This document shows, piece after piece, positions 47,839 to 60,599 of a stretch of DNA of 64,000 nucleotides (its first letter is position 1; each line of letters starts with the position of its first letter). Source of the DNA: Sympetrum striolatum (Eukaryota > Arthropoda > Insecta > Odonata > Libellulidae); the NCBI GenBank assembly GCA_947579665.1, contig OX388352.1:33660216-33724215 (forward strand). Direction: 5' to 3'. The position numbers and the translations under genes were made by a program. The notes under the pieces are model-generated. The model saw only the letters and a program-made list of their open reading frames with translations. It made no database searches and was not told where the DNA came from.

Positions 47839-50333
47839 CAACATAAATTACATCAAATTACAGCAAATACGTTGATAAAATTCAAATCATACTGAATATT
47901 TGTAGTATTTCAATGAATACAAACGTTTTTCTAAATTAAAAGAACGGATAAAAAGTTGAGGAAGATGTAAAACAAATTAGCTCAAACGTCTTCGCTCTTA
48001 AGAATATAAATATTTTAATTTCGATTTTTTCGTTTAGTGGATGACTCCCTGCGCATCCTTGGGGTCCCTTCCTCGCCCGTCTGCTTAATAAAGGGGCATG
48101 GGCTATCGGAATTAGCGGATCATTAACGTAAAATAGAACCTCAGTCACTGTGCGTTAAAGTAACGTATTCTGTTATTTCTTACTAGAATAAACTAAGCTG
48201 AATTTATCATTTATTATAATTCACGTATGTCCAATATTTTCGAAGTTATTTACTAAACAGCTTTGGAAATAAGAAAAGAAATACACCCATATAAAAAAAT
48301 CACTAAAAATAAGAATACTTTATTTGTATATTCTAGGTATAGAAAAAACACCTAACAGCAGGACAATCATCAATATATCAGATATGCGCAGGCAAGAAAA
48401 AGAAAAGAAATCTTTCATATGGCTTTGAAAGTTAACTAGCAACAATGAAAATACTGAGCAGAAAGTAATTGGTAATACTTGTGTATATCCATACATAGAG
48501 ATATAAAAGTTAATGTGAGTGTGGTGGGTTTTATTAAGGAACAGTTATCATATGTATATAGGGATGAGACGGGGATGAATCGGACTAGCGGGTGAACAGG
48601 AAGGATTAAAAAAAGTGGGTCTAATATAGAACCTGTAACGCTGAGAGACGCTGAGCTACATACATATTTTCTTTGTTACATTCTCCTACTGGGAGTCTTG
48701 AAACGAGAAGATTTTAAAACCATTTCTTATTTTGATACTCTGTCGAGTGAATCCTACCACGACATACAGCAGAAAAATTGAACTCTAATAAAACTTCTTA
48801 TTCATTCAACAGATAGTGAGAATGTAGCTATTCCTTGGATTTCTTTATGCTTTACAAAAAGTGAAATGAATGCAAAATAAAACTAATTGTCGTTTTTTCG
48901 TGCTTTGAATTCATTTCCGTACTGCCAAAAATCCTAAAAAATTAGAATACTAAGTCGGCTGAAAATGACCAGCACGGTAAGGTGCTCATTTCTACGCAAC
49001 AGCTTGGACGTGTACCTCACACAATTTCCTAAACACTAATAAGTACGTAAAGGGTAATTGTTGTATCATGAGCTCCATAGGTGATAAAGCACTGGAGAAA
49101 TATGCTTTCAGAATATTCATTTAATTATTGAAGGTAGTTTTTCAATGTTCATACATGTGCTGGAATGAAACTGCAGAGAATCTAATAATCTATATAATTT
49201 TTTTGGCCTCATTCAGCCTATCATTAGATAGTTGAAAAAGTCATATTTCAATAAATATTAAAAAACAGGATCAAAATTGAGTGTATAGGGGCGTGAGACA
49301 AATCCAGAACGATATCCAATCAAGTCCGTTGAAAATCCCGAAGTCGTCATACAAATAAAAAAAAGGATCGTTAATATACCAAATATTTTAAGCATGCAAA
49401 TTACTGTAGTATTTGAAACGTTCGAGGGATACATTGTTGGGAAAGCTTAGTTACTCCGCGGCTGCCAAGAATCGTCCCTACTTTGTATTACTTGCGAGGA
49501 ATATTGTTGTTTACTTCGCCTAGTATCGAGGAGGAAGTGTTATTTTTTCTTACCGCCGGAGGTTGCCTAATCGATGCCAATAAGAAAAGCGTTCAGTAGT
49601 TTGCATAATTTAACACATAATTATAACCAATATGTGTTAAAATGAGGTTTTGACTAGTCTTTTTAAACTTAGAAGTTACTAAGTTTTTTAAATAGTCACC
49701 AAAAACATTTCGTGTGACTTAAAAAAAAATATTCTGATTAAATTTATGTCGTAAAATGTTTTAAAGTTGAAGTTATATTCTTACTGAATGGAAGCAGCTG
49801 TGACAATCAATTTTTTGCACCGGTCAAAACAAACATTATTTTATTTAATACAGAAAAATAACTCCTGCATCTTAATTATTTACGTTGCTATAACGAAAAA
49901 CCTCACGAAAGTAACCTTTAAAAAAAAACGCGAAAAACAATTCACAACTCGAAAACTAATAAAAACGTACAGCCATCGTGGGGTGACTCGGGTGGACCAA
50001 GAGGAGTTACCCATCCACGTGTATCGGATTATATCTACTTTTTGGACACCCTATTAGGTAATTCCGGGTGAGATGCCCCACCGAGAGAGATGCCCCTGTC
50101 GTAATATTTTTAAGGAAAACCACAAGAATGCTCTACTGACGGTGCCCGTCAAATAGTTGGAATGCACCAGTCTATCTGTAAGAGTTTCATGGTGATTAAT
50201 ACTTTTTACGCAGTTTTATAACATAATTTCAAGTAGCTACTGTTTTTTCCACCCTGTTAGATAGAGTATAATGTTTCTGGTTGGCATCAGTTTAAATTCT
50301 TGAGTATTTTGTATGGAAGGGCGAGATCTTGTA
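47839..50333. other. No gene seen, private to unit C
   Basis: AT-rich sequence to the right of the Tigger element. AACACTTTATTTG-type and TTTATTTGTATATTC stretches near 48315 could be a retroelement 3' end, but nothing is decisive. Open frames up to 89 codons carry no recognisable motif. Confidence 0.4.
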
Positions 50334-50967
50334 GCTATAAGTTCATCTATTATCCACCTTCTCCATCTCGGACAAAGTGTAGCCTCGCTGGCTGCAAGGG
50401 CATCTCTCCCGTACTGAAAGCATAGCCCCACCTTTTATCGGGATAGATTCCCCAGTGCTAACTTTAGGTATATGTGCCCTATTAGTATCAATGTAACTTC
50501 AAGGTGATACTGATTAAGGCTTTATTCAAGAAAGCTACATCTAAATATCAAGCCAAATTTAAATCCACGGTCGAATGCATTTTATGCTCGATCAAAAGAT
50601 GACGTATTGTTTAGTAAGCAGAGTGGTGAGTTTTTCCACGTTTTTTCTGATCGAAATGTAATACCCGGATAAAGTGGCCAACATAGATGGAAATTACAAA
50701 TATAATTTGTTTCGAAATCAAGAAATATCTTCTGTGAGAATTTTTTCCTCGAAATTTCGACAAAAACATCAAAATTGTCACAATTTGTTTTCGGTAAAAA
50801 CGACAATGTATTAGGGTAAAAAGATGTCACTTGCAAAAAAAGGGATGGCCAAGCCTTAATGTGCTATCTACATGCCTTTAGAGAAGGCTGATATTCTTCC
50901 AAATCTTTGAAAATGACACTTCTAATTAGATTCGACGAAATGAGGTTCTACGTCGTGGTAATCTATG

Positions 50968-51249
50968 ACAATCGAAGCAAATTGACGAGGAATAGATTTA
51001 TTTATATGCTACCATAGAAGACATTGTTACAGAAGACCCAGGGTTTCGATGAATAGCATCATCTTCAGGTGCATACATATAAAAAATATTTTAAAAATAT
51101 ATAAAATATATATATATATATATACTGTGAGTTTTTATACGTATGCTTCTGAAGATGATGCTATACATCGAAACCCTGGGTCGTCTGTTACAATATCCTC
51201 TGTGGTATTAGTATAAATAAATCTATTCCTAGTGAATTTCCTCCTTTAC
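50968..51249. mobile_element. Foldback element 2, copy C, empty site
   Basis: Two inverted arms of about 110 bp separated by an AT-rich spacer with a (TA)n run at about 51107-51123. At CAGGTGCATACATATAAAA it preserves the site into which the LTR inserted in A and B. Confidence 0.78.
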
Positions 51250-51299
51250 TTCTAAATCGGTTTTAGAGTTAACTTGAGCGTTTAGTTAGATCCTAATTT

Positions 51300-51989
51300 C
51301 AAGTTCAATTTAACAATATTGTCAAAGTGAACTTGAAATGAAATAACATTAAATATTCTAATAGGCAATATGGGAACTATGATAATAATATAATTGCTGC
51401 GTATATCTGTCCTAAATATTGAGTGGTAGCTCTTGAAATTATATATACAAGAATTATTAAATACCGAAAATTTGAGAGAAGTGGTTCATTGAAATTTTGG
51501 ATTGCATACAAATTCAAGGGACCAAATTGAATTTTTCGTTACTGTGAGTGGTGTAAGTAAGTCGAAAATCGCTTATAGTTAGAGATGGGCACCTGAAAAG
51601 GAATGAAATGTTTTAAACGTTAAACGCTCGACTTCAAAAGAATGTGAAAAAACTTTTTTTTTCGTCAATTTTTGAGATGGTGTTCTTCGTGGTTTATCCG
51701 ATGAATTTACTATCCTAATTAGTAAATTTGCAGTTGACCTGGGCCTAATAGCTTACAAAGAATATATATCTCTAGTTTTTAAATGATTATAAAAGAAACA
51801 CGAGTGTTTATATGTATTCAAGGCTTATGCATTGTAAAAAAATCAACATTTTCCGGCGTAACTTTATGAAAGTTTGTCTTGATTGATAAAATTAAAAGGA
51901 TTAAAACGCTTTGTAAAAGCAACTTATGATAAAATGTCAGGAATTTCGAAAATTGGTCCCATGTTTCATGTTGCTGAACAGAAAATAGT
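51300..51989. other. C-specific replacement of 8.4-10.1 kb of unit A
   Basis: About 690 bp without clear homology to A or B. It lies between the second foldback element and the start of the hAT relic. No gene seen. Confidence 0.4.
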
Positions 51990-52126
51990 GTACATAGTTT
52001 TTTCTTGACACCGCGTATTCACACGTTGCGATTCATGAAATTCATTGCTTCGCTTCTGAGCTGAAGACGTATCATTGCGTGGATTATTTGGGCGTGAGTA
52101 TCATCGTTCGAATTTGATCATAAAAA

Positions 52127-52866
52127 ATGCCTAGAAAGACGGATCAGTTAAGAAAATCTTTTGACGCACAAGAGAGCGCCAAAATGAATTGTACATATTG
52201 TAAATCATTGTTTGCAAGCAACGTCAAAAACCATGAAGTGCATGTCAATCGCTGCGGAAAAATTCCATTATGGCTGTGACAAAGGTATTTTGGCAGGTAA
52301 TTTTTTGATCCTTCTAGATTCCTGCTTTTAACCATCAGAAATTTCTGATGTTTTCGAAATTTTTTAATATTCTCGCCAAATCACATCCCACATTCAGCGC
52401 AGAGAATATAGCTGAAATTCATTCCGAGATGGCTAACTACATGACTGACATTTCAGTATCAAACAAACTTTCACCTCTAATTTTTTGGAAGGGAATATCC
52501 TCAAAAACAAAAGTCTCACTAGTTGCCATAAAGATTCTTCCACTTCCACCTACATCTTCGGCTACAGAAAAAAGTTTCACCACGCACGGAAATATTCATT
52601 ACCTAAGAAGAAACAGCTTGACTAATGAGACAGCTATGAAACTTATTTTCATCAAGCACAACGTGAAATTACTGGAAACCGAAAGAGCTAAAACTTCAAG
52701 CGATCATCTCTCGATAACTAATGAGGAGGGAAAGGAAGTTGTAACACTTGCGTGTGTAGATGAGAATATTTCTTCACTCATTTCCAACGAGAAATCAGAT
52801 CTAGAAGGCGTAGTGGAGGAATTTAAAGACACATTTTCAGACTTATCCAATCCAAAACATATATGA
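52127..52866 (+). pseudogene. hAT transposase relic with interior deleted (C)
   Basis: The finger-like part starts at 52127 and keeps NCTYCKSLF and NHEVHVNRCG. About 550 bp present in A and B are missing, so the finger lies just upstream of the dimerisation region, with open frame 52348-52866. PLIFWKG, LPPTSSATEKSF and LRRNSLTNETA are recognisable. No catalytic residues remain. Confidence 0.72.
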
Positions 52867-53823
52867 CGGGCCACTTTGCTTCCTATGTATTTGTATCGAG
52901 ATATATGAATCTTTTGTTATGTGCCCTACAGACTATAATTTATCTACAACTAATGCAGACAATAATTTAACTATAAATAATACATATATGGCTGCAATTA
53001 ATGCCATGAAAGTGATAAGGTCCATGATTTAAAAAAATGTATCCTTCTTATTTATAGTTTACCCCACCTTTAACTTTTTTACTCTTTTGTTACAAGCGTC
53101 TAAGCTACGAAACATAAACGTAAAAAAAACATGCGTCATCATAATTAGATTGGATTGTCGAACAAAAATGTAACTCCTGTTTCTTTTTAATTTTACTGTT
53201 TTTAATCCTAAATTAATCCCCTATAGTATTAGATAAGAAACTATTACCGAAATACTGAAAATATTATGACATTTTTTGATGATGTTTCTGCTATTCGAGG
53301 TAATTCATATTAATATTTTTCTTAAACTTCACCCTCACCTTGCGAAAACTGGAGGATTCGTAGGCTTTTATTTCGAATTGAATATTTTTCTTTAAAATTC
53401 AGGACAACCAGTTAGAAGAGGATGAGATAATTTTGTATCGAATATTAATATTATTATACTAATCATAACTATTACATGAAATAAATCAATCCATTTGGTT
53501 CTATTATTGGCTGTATAAAATGACAAGTCAGCAAGATTAGTGTGTTTGAGACCACTGAGTATTCACATGTGATTTTCAACGCCTCATATTCCTCATTGGG
53601 CATAATTTTTCAATAATATTACCTCAAATATTTAAATTTTTTGTTGAATATCTATAACTTGGAAGAGATAATGAATCAGTTTATATTGTCTATGAATTAT
53701 ATAGACATAAATGTCTAATTTAAATTTCAATATGGGAATAAAATGTAAAAAACGTTCGAATGAAAAAAACGTTTTCTTCCCATCACTACTTAAAGTACAC
53801 TTATGTTGATTCGCCTTTCTCTC

Positions 53824-54007
53824 AGTAGATGGAGTCTCTCATCGGTTATGAGACAGGGGAACAGGGGAAGGGGAGCAAAGAGTTGACACAGCAGTCTTGT
53901 GCAGCACTTTCAGTTTGGGCTAGAGCGCTGCCGGAGAGAAGTCGTCCCTTGGAGCTTGGAGAAGTAACTCATTGGCGATTGAAATGGATTATTTGCTTCA
54001 ATTTCAG
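53824..54007 (+). promoter_or_regulatory. 5' exon 1 with full-length upstream ORF (C)
   Basis: The initiator TCAGT is kept (A at 53824). The TATA box has changed (CTTAAAG). In C the upstream ORF from 53829 has TTG where A and B have TAG, so it stays open to the splice donor (TTTCAG|GTAATT). Spliced to either downstream exon it would end at AGA TGA, with that TGA overlapping the ATG of the main ORF. The predicted uORF product is about 60 residues; I know of no relative. Confidence 0.45.
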
Positions 54008-54128
54008 GTAATTAATTTCTTTTTACCGTAAATTAATCACTACATAGCAGGACAAATTGCCTCGTACCTTTATGATTTATATTTATATTTATGAATTTAA
54101 ATTAAGTTATTTTCCTTACATTTTACAG

Positions 54129-54272
54129 ATGAATGTGACAATGGAATCATTTAATGTGAATAACGAAACGGAAGCTATGGTAAGTTATTTGGTTATGATC
54201 ATTATATTCATATCTATAAGTTTCTCATGCTGCTGTCTAATACGATTTGTGGTGGACCGTACGGTACAGTAA
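54129..54272 (+). CDS. Alternative coding exon 2 of the small membrane gene (C)
   Basis: Start at 54129 after TTTTACAG. Residue changes from A are few (D9N, P12N, S19Y, Q37L and the last residue R47Q). The membrane span and the NVT sequon are unchanged. The internal GTAAGT donor is at 54180. The frame ends at TAA 54270-54272 at the MITE border. Lower divergence (about 5%) than the surrounding introns (about 11%) supports coding constraint. Confidence 0.5.
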   Translation: MNVTMESFNVNNETEAMVSYLVMIIIFISISFSCCCLIRFVVDRTVQ

Positions 54273-54601
54273 ACTCCCGTTCATCCTAATCGCGTTTATC
54301 CGAAATCCGATTTATCCGAACAAACGTTTCCGAATGCACCTACCCCACCCGCAACCACCGAATACCATCGCGAATCATTACTTATTTGCTCGTGACACCT
54401 CTTCATATATGTACATACTCTAGCAACCACTTAAATTACGCGGCTCCCATTGGCGCATTGGCATTTAATAAAATTAAAACTCCTATCTTTTCCCCTCTGG
54501 AAAATAAGGCGGATATTCACGCGGGACTTCGGTTTATCTAAAATTTTCGTTATCCGAACCGGCCGACGTCCCGATCTATTCGGATAATCGGGAGTTTACT
54601 G
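54267..54601. mobile_element. Pogo/Tigger-type MITE in the gene, copy C (shortened)
   Basis: 335 bp. Both ends are intact (CAGTAAACTCCCG and CGGGAGTTTACTG) with flanking TA, but about 200 bp of interior is deleted. Its left end keeps CAGT where A and B have CGGT. Confidence 0.8.
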
Positions 54602-54661
54602 TACTTTACTAAAATTTGCGGTGGTAATATGATATTAAAGAATTGTCCTTCTAATTTGCAG

Positions 54662-56092
54662 ATGAATTCTACATTGAAAACATATAATATGAGTACCATG
54701 GCGGAGGGTGTGGTTACATTATTTGCTGTATTAATGGCAATAGTAGCTGTATGTACCTTATTCGGCTGTGTAATTCGATTTTTAGAATACCTGCATGAGA
54801 CTCGAGGATTAACTCGCGGTAAGTTAATAATTTATTTTTCAAGCTAGATCCATTAAGATACATTTTATGGCCTTCACAAGTTTTCTTTCGCTAGATCGTA
54901 AGTCATTCCGTCAATTACGAAAAAGGTGTTCATTAAAGCAAACAGGAAGTTTAAAGTTATTTTAAAAGTTCGATCGTGATATGTAAGTGTTGTCGTAAAG
55001 CTGATTGGTATTGAGGGCTAATTCTAACAAAATCGGTCTAAATGATTTGATGGACATTGTAATTGTTTTTTATCTCTAGTATAAATATCTACGGATAATT
55101 GTTGTCAAGTATAATTTGGAATCGTTTTTATTATCTTCAATTTTATTGATTAGCTCATGAGATATTGGTATCCTAGTCATAAAGTATTTTTTGAAATATT
55201 AAGTTAATGTTCATGTCCAATATAATATTTCAATATTTAATTAGAGTGCAATACGGATTGGATTATGTACTCGGTTCATTTTACTTATTATCGTTCCGTT
55301 CGACAACCAGAAAAAAGGTTCATCCAATGAATTATCGCATTTGTTAATAAAGCAAATCTTTTCATCTACGAATACATTCCCACCGGGTTACATGGAGAGC
55401 ATTACTTGAGGGAAAAACTGATTTTTATTTAGAATCTGTATGTGTAAACACTGCTTAGGAATTAAAAAAATAGGGCCTAGTGATTAAAAATATATATCAA
55501 TCTAAAATCGTTTAAAACGAATAGAGCTTAGTAATATGGACACCACTTTTATAAAATAAGGAAATATATAAATTAAATAGTTGTCTTGGTGGTGGGATTT
55601 TATTTTCACATTGGCAATATTTGTAGTTAACCTTAAACCAAAGAAACTAAATAAATCGAGAGTTCCAATTTTTAAATTCGTATTTAAGAAGTAGCTGAGA
55701 AACATACTTGAATATCGTCTATGCTCAATGTAAATAGAATCATAAATGTTTAATTAAAATATTAACCTCTGAAAACAATATTTTTAATATACTTCCTGTT
55801 CTTTATAAAATGAGAAAATTCTAAAGCAAACATTAAGCTCCTCGAAATTCAATTCAGTGTCCCATAACATATTCGAATTTTGTAGAGAATCAAATAACGT
55901 TTCAGTGGCCCTTTCGTGCGAACTATTCGTACATGTGATTTGTATCAAAGCAGAAATGTTATACTTCAATTTCTTTGTTTCCTAACAGGAAGTTCCGAAA
56001 TTAATGCTATTGAAGAGGCGCCTGATACCAACGAAGATGGACTGCACATCTCCGCCGAGGGTCGGGCAAGATATGTTCCTCGAGGAGGATAG
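54662..56092 (+). CDS. Small single-pass membrane protein, diverged membrane exon (C)
   Basis: Exon 3 is 54662-54818 with a stronger donor than A (CGCG|GTAAGT). Exon 4 is 55989-56092. The product is 86 residues. Compared with A, exon 3 has about 34 base changes in 157, and 25 of 52 residues are replaced while only 2 codons are changed silently. The replacements lie across residues 6-34 and 40-52 but keep the NST sequon, the hydrophobic span (VVTLFAVLMAIVAVCTLFGC) and GCVIR. Exon 4 is identical to A and B base for base. The intron between them differs by about 11%. AATAAA is at 56210-56215; part of the 3' UTR is deleted. The intact frame after this divergence is the best evidence that the gene is real. 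Confidence 0.65.
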
Positions 56093-56366
56093 AGTCTGCA
56101 ACCTCGTCAATCAAATCTTCAACATCCTCATCATGCATTCCTCATTTCCTTCACGAACTCCTTAATAAGTGTTCATTTTCAATTGCTTTAAAATATCAAT
56201 TGATAATTAAATAAACAGAATGTATTTTTCAAAGACTCTATTTTGTTATAAACCATAGATTAACGAATGTTGATCTCTTGTGAGAAGGTTAATTTTATGA
56301 CAATAAAAAAATTCAATAAATTTTAAATTGAACATAGTTTTTTCCTTATTTCCCAATATATTTCAG

Positions 56367-56409
56367 CATCGGTTGCTGGAGCTGCAGCTTCTTATCAGCA
56401 AATGATGAG
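56367..56409 (+). CDS. Candidate alternative exon 5 (C)
   Basis: Identical to the A and B blocks although the flanking intron has changed, including within 20 bases upstream (TTTCCTTATTTCCCAATATATTTCAG). This is the main evidence that the block is constrained. Confidence 0.42.
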
Positions 56410-56983
56410 GTAACTATCATCACCATATTTCCGTGCCTGTTGATCATAAAGTAGAGGGTTGTTTATCTTAATTACTTTACATCTGAGCCTGATTGCTTAT
56501 CATAAGAATATTGATCCAAACAATTTGCACTGTTCATTCGATGTGCTAAACAGATTTTTTCTACTGGTAGATCGTCCCTTGCATTCAATTGTAAAATTGA
56601 CTTCATTTTCATTAACTAAATGTGTGCCGTTTACCGATCCACAGGGATTCATAAAATTTTTTTTATAGCAATATCAATGCAAAGGGAAATGATTTTCGGA
56701 TAAATGTATATCTTTCCTCGTAATTGTATTGCCTAATGACTTGTCATGTTAGATACAATGATGCTAGGTAGGTTATCTGCAATTGTTGAAGAATCAATTG
56801 AAGAAATGGAAAATTTAAAATAAAAATGCATATAAATAGAATAAGCATAGAACATGCAAAATTGTGAAGGTCGTAAAATGGCATCAGTTTTTTCTTAAAT
56901 GTGTCCATCTTGGTTAGAAAATGATCGATTGAATAATAACACGCAGCTTATTTAATTCATTGTAAGCTGACATAGCAGACATA

Positions 56984-57235
56984 AGTCTGACAAGACCGGG
57001 ACTCGAATCTCTCTGTTGTCGGTTAGTTTCTCTACCAATTGAGTTATCGTAGTTGAACATTCTAACACGCCGTTCGGGAGACTTCGTAACCAAGGGCGTT
57101 GTCACTTTTCCTCCGACTATGTTGTATCGTCCACTGCTAACGTCATGTAAGAAGCTTCTGGCTCGATACCTCAATTGGTGGAGTAGCTGATTGGATATCA
57201 CGAGAGTAAATTTCGAATCTCGTTCTTGTCTGACC
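56984..57235. repeat. Head-to-head pair of tRNA-like SINE ends (C)
   Basis: Diverged copy. Its right half keeps a clearer B box (TTCGAATCTCG) than A and B, which supports tRNA ancestry of both halves. Confidence 0.65.
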
Positions 57236-57522
57236 ATTTTAATTCCGGTTCTTTATTGGTAAATTAAGATCTTCGAAATTCCATCCACTGTCTAATAAAC
57301 ACGTAATTCCTTACGCAATTCTTAGTAATGCATAGCAGTCGTTCAAACCTCAAGGATTAGCTCTGTAAAATTTGAAATAATAGCGTTGCTGAAAAACATT
57401 GATTTCATACACGCAGCTGGGATTCCTTCATTCCCTGAAAATTGTTTGGGTTCATCACCATAAAGAGAAAAAATCTGCCCCGGTACTGCTCACCGTTGAC
57501 TCATTTTGCTCTAAGGTATGAG

Positions 57523-57577
57523 GGATGTAAAGACCGATAACAACGTCGCTCATGCTATTCGACATATCAGCACCTGA
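57523..57577 (+). CDS. Candidate terminal exon 6 within a conserved block (C)
   Basis: Reads RDVKTDNNVAHAIRHIST in the same phase. The first three residues differ from A; the rest and the TGA (57575-57577) are kept. In the alternative frame there are two replacements downstream (T to I, S to K). Confidence 0.3.
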
Positions 57578-59677
57578 AACACAAACAGTGCATGTTTATG
57601 AACCGAAGACAAAGAAAACGTCTCTCCCAGTATGTGCGTATTGGAGGAGCCTCAATATTATATACTTTAAGACAAATGGAAGATTAAATTCGTCTCGGAC
57701 TGGCAGTATGCATTAAAAGCAGTATAAAATAATTGAATATTTAATTCGTCTCGACCGAGCGATATTCATAAGGGAAGATATGATAGGGTTCTCTAGGTGA
57801 TATTTTTAAGTTCTCAAACTCCCTGTAGAAATTCGAATGTCAACCAAATGAAAAATTTGCATCATCTCCGAAATTGAACATTCATAACGGTATATGTATT
57901 TTATAATAATTAGAATGAAGAAACCATTCAAGTAGTTACATTTCTACAGCAAGACGCTTTTGCTAATTTTTAAATGGTGCACCCAACCTATAATTTTATA
58001 TGATTTCGATCCGAAAATATGCTATCTATCGTTCACTCCCTGAAAGAATAATAATGAATTTATAAGAAGAATTATTTAAAATAAACTAAGAGGAAAACAA
58101 ATTTGCTATGCTGATCCAAAAACTGTGCCAATTTTTTTCACTCAATGCAAGAATTATGATGAATCTAAAAAAAACAATCAATTTAGGATGAATTTAAATA
58201 AAGATTGAGATTCGCATTATGATTGAGATGGATTTAAATAATTAAAAGGAGAGTACTCCCTCTCTTCTCAAATATAAAAATTTCCTTACATCTTGTCAGA
58301 ATGAATACTTTGGAAATCGATTGTTTTGATGTTAAATTTGAAGATTAATTATTACAAAATATGGGAAACTAGGAATGTTTTTGGTTTGTCACAAAGTATC
58401 TTGGTAATGTGATATATAGTTCAAACGCGTCTTTTATTTACTTTAAATAAACATACCATGCCTAAACGCTTACGGACGTATGGTTTTAATTTGTTATGAT
58501 ATTCGTTGACATTTGAAAACTTCGATTTTTGTACGATGTCCAAAATTATTTACTTGAATTATACCTTGTATGTTGCATTGAAGTTCGAAAGAGAATTTTA
58601 AAAGTGAGTAGAAGTATTTTACCATGTTTCTTATCGAATGATACTGTATTTCTCGAACATTATTCCATCTATGATGTAGCTGTGGTCACTGATCGACTTT
58701 AAAATATATATAGTCAATGCATCTTTTTTAGTTTAGTTTTTTTGTTACTATGATATCTGAAATTTTTTTCTTATGAATATTATCTACCGTCTTGGCCTGA
58801 ATTAGTGGAGTAAAATAACGAAAGTAGAGCAACAATTAGTGAATACACACGATTTAAAACAAAACCTGAGTAATTACTATTTTCGGTGAAATCGCCATTA
58901 TCAGATGATGATAGCGATGACCTGATAATGGTCATGTGGCCTTAATACGTTATTTTAGCTTTTTTGTTATTAAATCGTGAGGAATTTTCAAATTGCTTTT
59001 CTATATTCATAAACGTATGATGTGAAAAATTATTCCTTAATATTCAGACTTGAAACAGCACACTCTTCATAGGTAAGACAAATGACATCTGATAGCATTT
59101 GGTTCCTTCAAATGTTTCTTATATGTTGGTGAAAATGAAATTACAATTCTGGCGTTAAGCTATTTAAGAAAATGGAGGAAAACATTTTCAAATATTACAA
59201 CAAGGGTGGAAGTTAGGAAAATTGGTAGAACGGCATTTTTAAGATCATTGTGTGGCATCCAATGTGCCGTCAATGTAAATTTTTTTACGTAACATTTTCA
59301 TATTCCATACGCCGCGACGTATTATTCTCATCGACTGCGCATTATTGGACCGAGATTTGCGATAGTCGCTCTTCTGAGAAGATATCGGGGTAGTAAGAAT
59401 TTGAAAGTATTTCAGGTATTCATTAAGAATTTAAAACAGAGAATTTTCCTGCTGGAGGCTAATTACTGTGTCGTCCATAAAAATTTTAAATATCATTGCT
59501 CATTATTTACTTTTTCCATGGCAGTCAGGAAGGAGTCGATCTCTTGTACAATTGAAAAGAATAATATATATAAATATATATAATTATACGAGTGCAATGT
59601 AGCTTGCATACTGCAAGCAGATCGGCAATATTATTTTGTTTCGGCATCATATCGAGACGGTCCTCAAAAGAAAAAAA

Positions 59678-60560
59678 AAAGGATTGAAAATATTCTTAAA
59701 ATTCGCTTCAATTTTAGCGTCTTGCATCGAACCCGGGTCTTCCTGGTGTTCTTACTAAGCGGCACAATAGAAGATCACTATATCTAACTATGTGTGAAAA
59801 TTCAAGCAGAAATATTTGCTACAACTGCTTCAAACGACGTTCTACTTTTCACGAATGTAAATGGCTCTCTGGATTCTAACCAAGGAAGATCGTGGGAATC
59901 TAGAACATGTTCCTGAAATGTATCTATAATTTCTATCTGTATGCTGAATTTCAAGTTTCTATATAATTGGGAAATGGTTCCAAAAAATTCTTAAAAATCG
60001 GGTCATTTACTGATTGTAGAGACGCCTGGTGGTGAAACCAGCAAACACTGGTAGCTGTTAATTCACAGTTTGATTAGTAATGACTTGATCTTATCTTATG
60101 CAAAGTTTCAAGTAGATATAATATCGGGAAGCACCTAAAATGTGTTTCCGTAATCTCCATAAGAAATACATTGAGGATTGTAAATGACCCTCTGGGATCG
60201 AACCAAGGACCATAAGGGAATATATAAAATTTGGTTATGAAATATAATTATGATATCTAACGCCATGCCGAATTTCAAGTTTCTATGCCATCGGAAAAGG
60301 GTTAAAAATATCTTAAAAATCGCCGCAATGCATTTTAAACCCGATTTTTGCCCCGACCTAGCATCGAACCAAGGATAATATTCGTAGATGTCTTTATGAT
60401 TTCCTTATGATATGCGCGGCATCTAGCTATCCCTCGAGTTTCAACTCTCTCCTTTTCCGGGAAGTGCCTCAAATAAAGTTTCGAAAATCCCCGCCATGTA
60501 ATCTTATGGGGAAAATCGCGACTTTGGGGCCTTCTGGAATCGAACCCATGACACCGAGGT
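59678..60560. repeat. Diverged tandem repeat with B-box-like motifs
   Basis: Repeated order of motifs: GAATTTCAAGTTTCTAT, then a TCGGGAAA-like box, then CTTAAAAATCG, then CTGGGATCGAACCAAGGA, then a TATGATATCTA-like stretch. Instances of the GATCGAACC box are near 59719, 59876, 60197, 60363 and 60538, with irregular spacing of about 160-320 bp. The GATCGAACC core resembles an inverted tRNA B box, so a decayed SINE-derived satellite is possible. Confidence 0.5.
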
Positions 60561-60599
60561 TCAGGTTCGGCTTTTTCCTGGAGATTACACGTTATGGCC

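Larger units (their letters stand above)
43606..50333. repeat. Private insertion block 1 of unit C
   Basis: About 6.7 kb with no counterpart in A or B. Homology stops at about 43605 (GCGACAAGATTATTC) and resumes at about 50334 (AGTTCATCTATTATCCAC). It contains a CA-rich repeat, a Tigger element and otherwise unassigned DNA. Confidence 0.8.
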
